Positions 40,899-48,982 of a DNA stretch of 64,000 nt are shown here, one piece after another; position 1 is the first letter of the stretch; each line of letters opens with the position of its first letter. The notes below the pieces were generated by a model. The model saw only the letters and a program-made list of their open reading frames with translations, was not told where the DNA came from and ran no database searches. The position numbers and the translations under genes are program-made. The DNA lies in the NCBI RefSeq assembly GCF_020215645.1, contig NZ_CP084058.1, positions 6,014,001-6,078,000 on the forward strand, read 5' to 3'. This DNA comes from Nonomuraea gerenzanensis. Its GTDB lineage: Bacteria; Actinomycetota; Actinomycetes; Streptosporangiales; Streptosporangiaceae.

Positions 40899-41573
40899 TC
40901 ACGTCGAGCCCGGGGATACCAGCCCCGTCTCGTACGCGAGCACAACCGCCTGAACCCGGTCCCTGAGCCCGAGCTTGGCCAGGATGCGAGCCACATGGGT
41001 CTTCACCGTCGCCGGGCTGAGAGTCAGCCGTTCGGCGAGCTCGATGTTGCTCAGCCCGGTGGCCAGCAGCCGCAGCACCTCCAGCTCCCGCGCGGTCAGC
41101 TCCGACAGGTCACGGTGCGGGGCCGGAGGGCCGGCGTCGTCCCGGCGGGCGAACCGCTCGACCAGGCGCCGGGTGATGGTCGGGGCGAGCAGGGCGTCGC
41201 CGGTGCGCACCAGGGTCACCGCGGCCACCAGGTGCTCGGGGCTGACGTCCTTGAGCAGGAAGCCGCTGGCCCCGGCGGCGAGCGCGGTGTAGACGTAGTG
41301 GTCGAGGTCGTAGGTGGTCAGGATGAGCACGCGGGTGGCGCCGGCCGCGTCGTCGGCCAGGATGCGCCGGGTGGCCTGGATGCCGTCCATGCGCGGCATC
41401 CTGATGTCCATGAGGACGACGTCCGGCCTGCTGCGCCGGGCCGCCTCCACCGCTTCTGCGCCGTCCGCCGCCTCGGCCGTCACCTCGATGCCGTCGGCGG
41501 CCAGGATCATCCGGAACCCGGTGCGTACCAGGGCCTGATCGTCGGCGATGATCACGCGGAGAGGGTGGCTCAT
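40899..41573 (-). CDS. Two-component response regulator (NarL/LuxR family)
   Basis: A 224-residue response regulator. Receiver domain 1-125 with acidic pocket D11/D12, phospho-acceptor D56 in VVLMDIRMPRMDG, and Lys in GFLLKDVSP. DNA-binding LuxR domain 155-215 (LTARELEVLRLLATGLSNIE, LSPATVKTHVARIL). Its ATG (41573-41571) overlaps the sensor kinase stop by the ATGA arrangement, so the two are translationally coupled. Targets not known; the divergent hydrolase at 43105 beyond the kinase is a candidate. Confidence 0.92.
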   Translation of the reverse strand: MSHPLRVIIADDQALVRTGFRMILAADGIEVTAEAADGAEAVEAARRSRPDVVLMDIRMPRMDGIQATRRILADDAAGATRVLILTTYDLDHYVYTALAAGASGFLLKDVSPEHLVAAVTLVRTGDALLAPTITRRLVERFARRDDAGPPAPHRDLSELTARELEVLRLLATGLSNIELAERLTLSPATVKTHVARILAKLGLRDRVQAVVLAYETGLVSPGST

Positions 41574-42898
41574 GAGGCTCGCCATGGTACTCGGGCCAAG
41601 ATCCGGTAGCCGCCCGCGGGGGTGCGTCCGGCGTCCAGGGTGCCGCCGTGGACGGTCAGCCGTTCGCGCAGCCCGATCAGCCCGCGCCCGCCCGTGCGCG
41701 ACGGGCCGCGCCGCGCCCCGCCGGTGTCGGTGACCTCGATCTCCAGCAGGTCGCCGTCGTGGCGGATCGAGACGGACGCCGCCGCGCCCGCCGCATGCTT
41801 GATCGTGTTCGTCAGTGCCTCCTGGACGACCCGGTAGGCGGCCAGCTCGACCCCGGCGGGCAGCGGGCCGGGCGGCAGCGACAGCTCGACGTCGACCGGA
41901 ATCCCGGCGGCTCGTACCCGGGTGACCAGCGCGTCGAGCTGATCGAGCCCGGGCTGCGGCGCGAGCGCGCCCTCCGAACCGGGCAACCTGTTCTGCATGG
42001 CCTCGTTCTCGGCGGCCAGCAGACCCATGACGTGACGGAGTTCGGACATGGCCGCCCGGCCGCCCGCCTCGATCGCGAGCAGCGCCCGCTTCGACTCCGC
42101 GGGCTCGGCGTCCATCACCTTGCGCGCCGCCCCGGCCTGAATCACCATCACGCTCACGCTGTGAGTCACGATGTCGTGCAGCTCCGCGGCCATCCTGGCT
42201 CGCTCCGCCTCGACGGCCGCGCGCATGGCCTCCGCCTGGGCCCGCTGGAGCGCGTCGATGCGATCCCGGCCGGCCCGCAGCCGTCCCTGCCAGAAGCGTA
42301 CGGCCGCCGCCAGCGCCCCCGCCCCCGCCAGCACGACGACGGGGCCCAGCCAGGACGGCAGCGCGGGGACGACGTCCTGGAAGACCACCCCCGTCAGCAC
42401 GGCCGCCCCCGCCAGCCCGCCCGCCGCCGCCACCCGGTGACGGCTGTAGGCGAGCGCTCCGTAGGCGGCCCCGGCGCAGGCGAGCACGGTGATCCACGTC
42501 GCGGCCTCGTGGGTGGCCAGCGCGGCGAGCACGACCGTCCAGAAGACGGCCAGCGGATACCGGCGCCGCACCGCCAGCGGCAACGCGGTCAGGATCACCA
42601 GCAGCGGGTGCGGCCCCTGCTCTGAGCCGGACCGCGGGCTTGAAGCAGGGGCCGGGCTCACCGGCCGGGCGGGCGGATCGGGACGCAGCCGCAGGGACAC
42701 GGCCGCCGGCCCCTGCCGCCCCTCGGTGGACGCGTCGTGCAGATCCGCCACCGCGGCCACCGCGAGCACGGTCAGCAGCAGCGCGAGCACCAGGTCGGCC
42801 ACCAGCGCTCCACGTGACGGCCGGGCGCGCGCCTCCTCCGGACGCAACACCTCCCGCACGTACTGCCGCCACATCCGCCACCTTCGTTCCACCGTCAT
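41570..42898 (-). CDS. Two-component sensor histidine kinase (HisKA_3/DesK-NarX type)
   Basis: A 442-residue membrane kinase from ATG 42898. Hydrophobic helices at about 35-55, 95-115, 120-170 and 180-200 form the sensor region, with a Pro/Ser-rich extracellular loop (RPDPPARPVSPAPASSPRSG). HisKA_3 phospho-acceptor motif ERARMAAELHDIVTHSVSVM holds the His; the HATPase domain has VVQEALTNTIKHA (N box) and GGRGLIGLRERL (G box). Typical partner of the NarL regulator just downstream; overlap of 4 nt. Confidence 0.9.
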   Translation of the reverse strand: MTVERRWRMWRQYVREVLRPEEARARPSRGALVADLVLALLLTVLAVAAVADLHDASTEGRQGPAAVSLRLRPDPPARPVSPAPASSPRSGSEQGPHPLLVILTALPLAVRRRYPLAVFWTVVLAALATHEAATWITVLACAGAAYGALAYSRHRVAAAGGLAGAAVLTGVVFQDVVPALPSWLGPVVVLAGAGALAAAVRFWQGRLRAGRDRIDALQRAQAEAMRAAVEAERARMAAELHDIVTHSVSVMVIQAGAARKVMDAEPAESKRALLAIEAGGRAAMSELRHVMGLLAAENEAMQNRLPGSEGALAPQPGLDQLDALVTRVRAAGIPVDVELSLPPGPLPAGVELAAYRVVQEALTNTIKHAAGAAASVSIRHDGDLLEIEVTDTGGARRGPSRTGGRGLIGLRERLTVHGGTLDAGRTPAGGYRILARVPWRAS

Positions 42899-43104
42899 CG
42901 GGACATTTTCACGGCTGCGCGATCGGCCACGCATCCGTCGCGATGACGGCAGCGCCGTCCGCCGGGACTACATCGCAGGGATGACACCGGGCTCGGATCG
43001 TTCCTCGGAGTTACCCGGATTCGGCACGACGGCCGACGCGCCCGCCGCAGGACCGCCTCTAGCGTCGTCCCGTCCGCGACCTCCCGAGAGAAGGCGACAC
43101 CCTG

Positions 43105-44229
43105 ATGCATCTTGCGACCACGACGGCCCTCGCCCTGGCCGGGCTACTGACCCTCACGGCCCCCGCTCCCGCCGCCGCGGGGCCGGCGGCACCGCGGCTG
43201 CCCGCGCCGACGGGCTCCCACGCGGTCGGCGTCACGTCCCTTCATCTGAAGGACGCCTCCCGGAGCGACCCATGGGTCCCGGCGGCGAAGTCGCGGGAGC
43301 TGATGGTCTCCCTCTGGTATCCGGCGGCCGGGACACGAGGCAGGCACCCGGCCCCGTACGTGACGCCGAAGGAGTCCGAGCTGCTGATCAAGGACGCGCA
43401 GCTGCCCATCGCGCCCGACACGCTGAGCAAGGTGCGGACCAACGCCTTCACCGACGCCGTGCCCGCAGGCCGCAAGCACGGCCTGCCCCTGGTGGTGCTC
43501 TCCCCCGGCCTCGGCTCCCCGCGCAGCTCACTCACCGGCCTGGCAGAGGACCTGGCCAGCAGGGGCAACGTGGTGGTCGGGATCGACCACACCTACGAGA
43601 GCGTCGCCACCGCCTTCCCCGACGGGCGGGTCACCACCTGCGTCGCCTGCGAGAACAAGTCCCCGGACTTCGGACAGCAGGTGGTTCGCAGTCGCGCGGC
43701 GGATGTCTCCTTCATCCTCGACCAGCTCACCGGCGCGCAGCCGAAATGGCGGGGAGCCAAGCTGATCGACCGGTCGCGCATCGGGATGGCCGGCCAGTCC
43801 GTCGGCGGCGCGAGCAGCATCGCGGCCATGGTGCGCGACAAGCGCATCCGCGCCGGGGTCAACCTGGACGGCACCACCTTCGCCCCGATCCCCGAGCGCG
43901 GCCTGGCCCGGCCGTTGCTGTTCCTGGGGTCGCCGACGATGCACAGCCCCGGCGGCAAGGACGGGAGCTGGGGACGCGACTGGAAGCAGCTGACCGGCTG
44001 GAAGCGGTGGCTCGTGGTGACCGGAGCGGAGCACGCGTCTTTCACCGACGTCCCGCTGCTGGCCGAACAGCTCGGCATCGACCTCGGGTTCGCCATGACC
44101 GGAGCCCGCTCCGTGGAGATCACCCGCGCCTACGTCGCCGCCTTCTTCACCCGCCACCTCACCGGGAAGCCGCAGCCCCTGCTGGACAAGCCGTCCGTCC
44201 AGTATCCCGAGGTGAGGTTCGGCGGCTAG
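43105..44229 (+). CDS. Secreted alpha/beta hydrolase (PAF-acetylhydrolase/lipase-like)
   Basis: A 374-residue secreted enzyme. Signal peptide residues 1-25 (LATTTALALAGLLTLTAPAPAAAG). The mature part has VSLWYPAAGTRGRHPAPYV, oxyanion segment LSPGLGSPRSSLTGLAEDLA, nucleophile elbow GQSVGGAS with catalytic Ser, NLDGTTF, and GAEHASFTD carrying the His; this order fits the platelet-activating-factor acetylhydrolase-like group (PF03403). CVAC contains two Cys close together. It is divergent from the two-component system, which may regulate it. ATG 43105 is preceded by GAGAGAAGG. Confidence 0.86.
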   Translation: MHLATTTALALAGLLTLTAPAPAAAGPAAPRLPAPTGSHAVGVTSLHLKDASRSDPWVPAAKSRELMVSLWYPAAGTRGRHPAPYVTPKESELLIKDAQLPIAPDTLSKVRTNAFTDAVPAGRKHGLPLVVLSPGLGSPRSSLTGLAEDLASRGNVVVGIDHTYESVATAFPDGRVTTCVACENKSPDFGQQVVRSRAADVSFILDQLTGAQPKWRGAKLIDRSRIGMAGQSVGGASSIAAMVRDKRIRAGVNLDGTTFAPIPERGLARPLLFLGSPTMHSPGGKDGSWGRDWKQLTGWKRWLVVTGAEHASFTDVPLLAEQLGIDLGFAMTGARSVEITRAYVAAFFTRHLTGKPQPLLDKPSVQYPEVRFGG

Positions 44230-44369
44230 GCCCGATTCATCCGGGCGGGGGCCGGCGCCGCCACACAGCACCGGATGGAGCCCGAACGGCCAGCGGCGAT
44301 GGCGACCCCTCGACGAACGATCGCCCACCCGCCGCGAACTCCACGCCCTGCGAACCCCTCATCCCACCG

Positions 44370-44458
44370 GACACCCGGCTCCCCACCTCAGCCGACGACC
44401 TCCCCATCACGCCGCACACCCGGCTCCCCACCCCGGCCGGCGACTCCCCATCACGCCG
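44370..44458 (+). repeat. Two imperfect ~45-bp direct repeats
   Basis: A unit beginning ACACCCGGCTCCCCACC, with GCCG-CGAC-TCCCCATCACGCCG at its end, occurs twice in tandem (from about 44370 and 44416). It fills the space between the convergent hydrolase and coiled-coil genes and runs to the stop of the latter. Function unknown; likely slippage. Confidence 0.6.
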
Positions 44459-45815
44459 AACGCATTTCCGCCGCCACCGCCCGTTCCCGCAACTGTGCCG
44501 CCTCCGCCCGCACGGACTCCAGCTCCGCCCGCAGGTCCTCCAGCCGCATCCGCTCCAGCCGCAGCTCCCCCTGCACCTGATCGCGTTCCTTGACCGCGGC
44601 GTCGGCCCGCGACCTCTCCCGCGACACCGCCTTACGCTCCCGCGCCAACGCCGCAGCACCCTCCTCCTCCACAGCGGCCACCTTCCCGACGAGCCGCGCC
44701 ATCTCCTCCGCCGCCTGTGCAGCGTCCTTGAGCGCCACCGCACGGTCCCGCTCTGCTTCGGCCGCGGCCCGCTCGGCCCTCACGGCCCGCTCCACAGCCC
44801 GCTCCCGCTCCTGCGCCGCCGCCTCCTCGCGCGCCCGCGCCCCAATCACCTCACGTTCAGCCTGCTCACGCGCCTGCACAGCCGCCGCAGCCTCCTCCCG
44901 GGCGCGATCCCGCTCCTCCCGCGCCCGCGCAACCTCCTCCTGCGCCCGTACGACCTCAGCCTGCGCCGCCTCCCGCACCCGTGACGCCTCGGCCCGCGCC
45001 TCCTCTTGCACCCGCACGACCTCAGCCCGCGCAGTTTCCTGGGCCTGCACGACTTCAGCTTGCGCAGTCTCCCGGGCCTGCACCACTTCAGCCTGCGCCG
45101 CCTCCCGCACCCGTGACGCCTCGGCCCGCGCCTCCTCCACCTGCCTGCCAGCCAATTCGACCCGCTCAGCCAACTCCTGCACGGCCTGATCCCTGGCCTG
45201 CTCGGTGACCTCAGCCCGGCGCACCGCCTCCTCAGCCTTCCGCTCAGCCAGCTCGGCCCGCCGCTTGGCCTCCTCAGCAGCCTGCAACGCCTGCCGCTCA
45301 GTGCTCGCCGCCTCACGCAACGCGGCCAGCGCCTGCTCACGCGCCCGCTCGGCGTCCCCCAGCGCGGTCTCGCGCTCCTGCTCGGCATCCTCCAGCCGCA
45401 CCCGCATCTCGGCCGTCTGCCTGCGCGCGTGCTCGGTCGCCTCACGCGCGATCCGCACCTGCTCGAACGCCTGCTCCCGCTCGGTCCGCGCGATCGCCAC
45501 CCGCGTATGCGCCTCAGCCTGCACCGCACTCAGCTTCGCCTCGACCCCAGCGGGGCTCAGCTCCTCCGCCAACGCCCGCGCCAGCGGCTCGATGGCCGCG
45601 GCCAGCCCGCTCTCCATCCGGTCGTACAACTGCTCCGCCCTGGCCAGCGCCCCTTCCAGCCCCGGAGTGGCCCGCCGCAGCTCGCGCTCCCGCTTAGCAG
45701 CCGCCTGACAGTCCTTCTCGGGACAGTACGCCTTGGGCCGCCCCCTGCCACGCCGCTGCTCAATCGGCGCACCGCAGTGCTTACAAGGCGTTACGAAGGT
45801 GGTCTCTGCTGTCAC
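44451..45815 (-). CDS. Zinc-ribbon-like, long coiled-coil protein (KfrA/SMC-like), unknown function
   Basis: A 454-residue protein. Residues 10-36 carry a Cys pattern CKHCG and YCPEKDC (C11, C14, C31, C36) suited to zinc binding, then about 400 residues of uninterrupted coiled coil rich in Ala, Glu and Arg. Residues about 230-300 contain near-identical units such as AEASRVREAAQAEVV and ETAQAEVVQAQ, evidence of internal duplication. This layout resembles KfrA-like plasmid proteins and other DNA-associated coiled-coil proteins. A palindrome lies 22 bp upstream of its start and suggests autoregulation. No ATPase motif, so it is not SMC. Confidence 0.7.
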   Translation of the reverse strand: MTAETTFVTPCKHCGAPIEQRRGRGRPKAYCPEKDCQAAAKRERELRRATPGLEGALARAEQLYDRMESGLAAAIEPLARALAEELSPAGVEAKLSAVQAEAHTRVAIARTEREQAFEQVRIAREATEHARRQTAEMRVRLEDAEQERETALGDAERAREQALAALREAASTERQALQAAEEAKRRAELAERKAEEAVRRAEVTEQARDQAVQELAERVELAGRQVEEARAEASRVREAAQAEVVQARETAQAEVVQAQETARAEVVRVQEEARAEASRVREAAQAEVVRAQEEVARAREERDRAREEAAAAVQAREQAEREVIGARAREEAAAQERERAVERAVRAERAAAEAERDRAVALKDAAQAAEEMARLVGKVAAVEEEGAAALARERKAVSRERSRADAAVKERDQVQGELRLERMRLEDLRAELESVRAEAAQLRERAVAAEMRSA

Positions 45816-45836
45816 GAAGCCAGCCTAGCATTTCTG

Positions 45837-45850
45837 ATTTTCTAGAAAAT
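45837..45850. promoter_or_regulatory. Perfect palindrome ATTTTCTAGAAAAT upstream of the coiled-coil gene
   Basis: A 14-bp perfect palindrome 22 bp upstream of the minus-strand start at 45815. Very AT-rich in a GC-rich genome. Candidate operator, possibly for the coiled-coil protein itself, as KfrA-type proteins bind their own promoters. Confidence 0.5.
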
Positions 45851-46095
45851 GAAAAACGAAAAATAGGTTCTGTTGCGCTGCTCAAGCTAGCGAGCAACTT
45901 GCGAGAAGGAAAGATTCCCGCAAGTAACCAGGCTGGATCCCCCTCCCTCGGATGCCAGCTTGTCAGGACGGGAGCTGTGGCCATTCGCCAGTTGGGACAA
46001 GCCACACTGCGGATTGCCACCAGGGCCCTGCCCCAAGGCCAGGTAGTTAAGGTCGTCGTGGTGCTGTCAAGCAGGCGAGTTCTCAGGACATGAGG

Positions 46096-46155
46096 ACGGA
46101 GATCCAGTAGAACGGTGATCTTCCACAACCAGCCGTCGAAGAACTGGATCTCCGT
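46096..46155 (+). promoter_or_regulatory. 13-bp inverted repeat at the transposase start
   Basis: ACGGAGATCCAGT (46096-46108) pairs perfectly with ACTGGATCTCCGT (46143-46155), whose last base is the first base of the TTG start. In transcripts entering from outside, this hairpin would bury the translation start. Hairpins of this kind protect insertion sequences such as IS10 and IS50 from activation by host transcription. Confidence 0.55.
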
Positions 46156-47806
46156 TGCTTCCCGAGCATGCCAGCTCCGCTGTTTCCCGCGCTGTCGAGA
46201 CGGGCTCTTCGCCACGCTCAGCAGCCGGGAGATTGTTCGCTCCCGGGCATTTGGGGGAGCTGACCGCGCTCGTACCGTTCGAGCTCGTCGATGCAGTCCT
46301 TGAGGAAACCCGCGGCATGCAGCGCCGTCTGCGCGCGCTGCCCTCGCGTGTCGGGGTCTACTTCCTGCTGGCGATGTGCCTGTTCCCCGAGGTCGGCTAC
46401 CTGCTGGTCTGGCAGAAGCTGACGGCCTCGCTGAGCGCCCTGCCGGTCGTGACGCCCACCACCAAAGCGCTGCGTGACCTGCGCCGCAGAGTCGGCGGCG
46501 CGCCGATGCGGCGCCTGTTCGAGGTGCTGAGCGGACCGCTGGCCCAGCCCGCGACGCCCGGAGTACGGTTCGGGACCTACCGCACGGTCTCCTTCGACGG
46601 CTGCAGCTCACTCAAGGCGCCCGACACCGTCCGTAACCGGGCCTGGCTGGGCAGCCCCGGTCACGGCGGCTACCCGCTGCTGGAGCTGATGACGCTGGTG
46701 GAGACCGGAACCCGGGCCCTGATCGGCGCGGTCTTCGGCCCCACCGGCGAGGGCGAGAGCGGCTATGCCCGGCGCCTGCTGCACCTACTGACGCCTGACA
46801 TGCTCGTCCTCTGGGACAAAGGCTTCGACGGCAACGCCTTCCTCGCCCAGGTCAGCGCCACTGGCGCCCAGGTGCTCGGCCGGCTGCGCAGCAACCGGCG
46901 CACCCCCATCCTGGCCACCCTCACCGACGGCTCCTATCTCTCGATGATCGGCAGCTTGCAGATCCGCGTTATCGAGGCCCGCATCACGGTGGCCTGCGCC
47001 GACGGCACCACCTTCACCGGCACCTACCGCCTGGTCACCACCTTGACCGATGCCCGCCGCTACCCGGCCGCCACCTTGGTCAGGCTCTACCACCAGCGAT
47101 GGGAACACGAGTCCACCTACTACGCGCTCCGCCACACCATCATGCAAGGACGGATCCTGCGCTCGGGCGACCCCGCCGGACTGGAGCAGGAGATGTGGTC
47201 GGTGCTCACGCTCTATCAACTGCTGCGCAGCGTGATGGTCGACGCCGCCGAGTCCCGGCCCGGCACCGACCCGACCGCTGCAGCTTCTCCATCGCCCTGC
47301 ATACCGCCCGCGACCTGGTCATCCGCTCGGGCGACAACCCCGGCATGGCCACCGGCTTGGTCGCAACCATCGGACGCCGTGTCCTGGCGGCGCTGCTGCC
47401 ACCACGCCGCCCGCGCGTCAGCACCCGCAAGGTCAAATCACCCACCTCCCGCTACAACGAACGGCTCGACGACGGCCGGCCCGACCGCAGCCGCACCATC
47501 ACCGACCTCCACATCACTCTCCTGCCACCCCCGCCCACGCTGCCCGCCGTGTCCCGGGACGAACGACCCATGCCCCCCAGCGACCGCCGCAGACAACAAC
47601 AGGTCCTGGCCCTCCTTCACCAAGACCCCGCCCGCCCCTGGAAGGCCCGGGACATCGCCCGCCACCTCGGTGATGTCACCCTGAACACCATGTATCGGCA
47701 ACTCTCGCGCTGGGCCGCCGCCCAACTCATCCGCAAAATCGGACCAGGCGTCTACACCGCCGAGCCGGGCTCCACAGCGCTCTTGCCAACAGCTCAGGAA
47801 CCTTAC
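46155..47806 (+). pseudogene. IS4-family transposase, frameshifted and without its stop codon
   Basis: DDE transposase from TTG 46155. Catalytic residues are visible: D in TVSFDGCSSLK, D in LVLWDKGFDGNAFL, and the Y-x-x-R-x-x-x-E motif YHQRWEHE. N-terminal domain ends in FAPGHLGELTALVPFELVDA, typical of the actinobacterial IS4 group. Near 47262-47285 the frame is broken: the sequence resumes as DRCSFSIALHTARDLVIRSG in another frame (a 1-nt loss). In the new frame it runs to a short C-terminal winged-helix-like part (RQQQVLALLHQDPARPWKAR) and then has no stop, because the one-base loss in the right inverted repeat changed CCT-TAA to CCT-TAC. Not functional. Confidence 0.75.
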
Positions 47807-47830
47807 TACCTGGCCTTGGGGCAGGGCCCC

Positions 47831-48562
47831 CAGGTCGCGCTTGGCGATGCGCACGGTGGCCTCGCTGCCGCCCTTGGACTGCGGATCGGCCGGGACACAG
47901 GTGCGGATGGTCAGCCCGTAGTGGTGGCCGATCTCGATGACCTGCCGGTTGCGCACCGGGATGCGGGCGATGTGGTCGGTGGTGACGGTGCGCTCGTTGT
48001 CGGTCAGCGCATAGGTCGGCGCGCCACCGAGCTGCCGCAGCGTCGCATCCAGGCAGGTCGCGATCGTCGGCAGCGTCTCGTCCAGCACCGGGATGACCAC
48101 CCGGAACCGCGACCAGGCCAGCCACGCGCACCACAACCACGTCCGGCGGCCCGCGATCTTCGGGCCGTCTCCCCAATCCCATTGCATCCACAGCCCAGGC
48201 TCGGGAATCCAGGGACGAAACACCCGGCGATGGCCCGCTTGATAGGCGGCCTTGGCCGCGGCCACCGCGCGCCGCGTGGTGCGGTCAGTGCCGCCGAACC
48301 CCATCGCCGCGATCTTCTCGTGCACCCGATCAGCACCGATCCGCCCACCCGAGCGCTCGATCAACTCCTCGATCTTCGGCATGAACTCGTCGATCATCTT
48401 CGGCCGGGGCTGCCGCCTGGCCGGGTCGCTGCCCTTGCCGCGCAGCAGCACGTAACGCTTCACGGTGTGGTGGTCGACGCCGGCCAGCTCAGCCGCGGCG
48501 CGGTAACTACCCGTAAGGTCATACGCTTCCAGAATCTCCATGATCTCCTCTTTCGTCTTCAC
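47831..48562 (-). pseudogene. istA: IS21-family transposase IstA, C-terminally truncated
   Basis: About 245 residues from GTG 48562 (VKTKEEIMEILEAYDLTGSY). Helix-turn-helix YRAAAELAGVDHHTVKRYV; DDE core with D in LWMQWDWGDG, D in ALTDNERTV and E in SKGGSEATV, all present. The reading then ends at the border of the IS4-type element (47829), where RIAKRDLG passes into inverted-repeat sequence. The C-terminal third and the partner istB gene are missing, and the expected continuation is not found to the left of the IS4 element. Inactive remnant. Confidence 0.75.
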
Positions 48563-48612
48563 ACCGGCCAAGCCAACAGGCCGGTGATCACCAGACACCA
48601 GAAGGATCATGT

Positions 48613-48694
48613 GTCCGTCAGTGGGGAGATCCTGTGTCCGCCAGCGGGGAGACGATCAGACCGCTGGCAGGGAGCTTTCCATGTCCGCCGTCAG
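48613..48694 (-). repeat. IS21-type terminal repeats
   Basis: Three related units lie outside istA: TGTCCGTCAGTGGGGAGATC (48613-48632), TGTCCGCCAGCGGGGAGACG (from 48636) and a partial TGTCCGCCGTCAG (48682-48694). Multiple copies of a TGT-starting motif at each end are characteristic of IS21-family elements. This marks the outer end of the element. Confidence 0.65.
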
Positions 48695-48982
48695 TTCATA
48701 GAACGAACTTGACCTGCCGTGGACCTTGTCGCCGCGCCGATGGGGTAGGTGGCCTCGCATGTCATGCGGTATCCCTCGGGTGGTGAGGGGCCAGATCAGA
48801 GATCTCGTGGAGGCGACGACGCAGTGTCGTTCGTGGCCGGATTTCGGTTTCTCAGTGCTGGCAGCAGGCGTGTGCCGGGCTGTCCGGGAGCGGGTGCTGT
48901 CGAAGCGGACGCGATCGGAAGACGCATCGCCCAGTGAGACCGGCGGACGGCGAGAGGCGGGGACGGCAGGTACGACGAGGCG

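Larger units (their letters stand above)
46023..47829 (+). mobile_element. IS4-family insertion sequence (degenerate copy)
   Basis: The element is bounded by terminal inverted repeats: GGGCCCTGCCCCAAGGCCAG... (46023-46052) and its complement CCTTACTACCTGGCCTTGGG... (47801-47829), about 29 bp with a single-base deletion in the right copy (CCTTAACTACC became CCTTACTACC). It holds one frameshifted transposase gene. Its right end lies directly within istA of an IS21-like element. No matching target duplication is seen at the two ends (GGATTGCCA on the left, CCAGGTCGC on the right), so flanking DNA has been rearranged since insertion. Confidence 0.75.

Noticed and set aside
27000..44300. The hydrolase- and regulator-rich stretch as a biosynthetic gene cluster
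   Set aside because: No polyketide, peptide, terpene or RiPP core enzyme is present, so hydrolases and regulators alone do not define one.
45899..46093. 64-codon ORF ending LRIATRALPQGQVVK, similar to the istA border
   Set aside because: The likeness comes from the IS4 inverted repeat being read through at both ends, not from a gene.
46155..47806. Programmed frameshift in the IS4 transposase
   Set aside because: No slippery heptamer is visible at the break and the same copy has a second one-base loss that removes the stop; decay is simpler.
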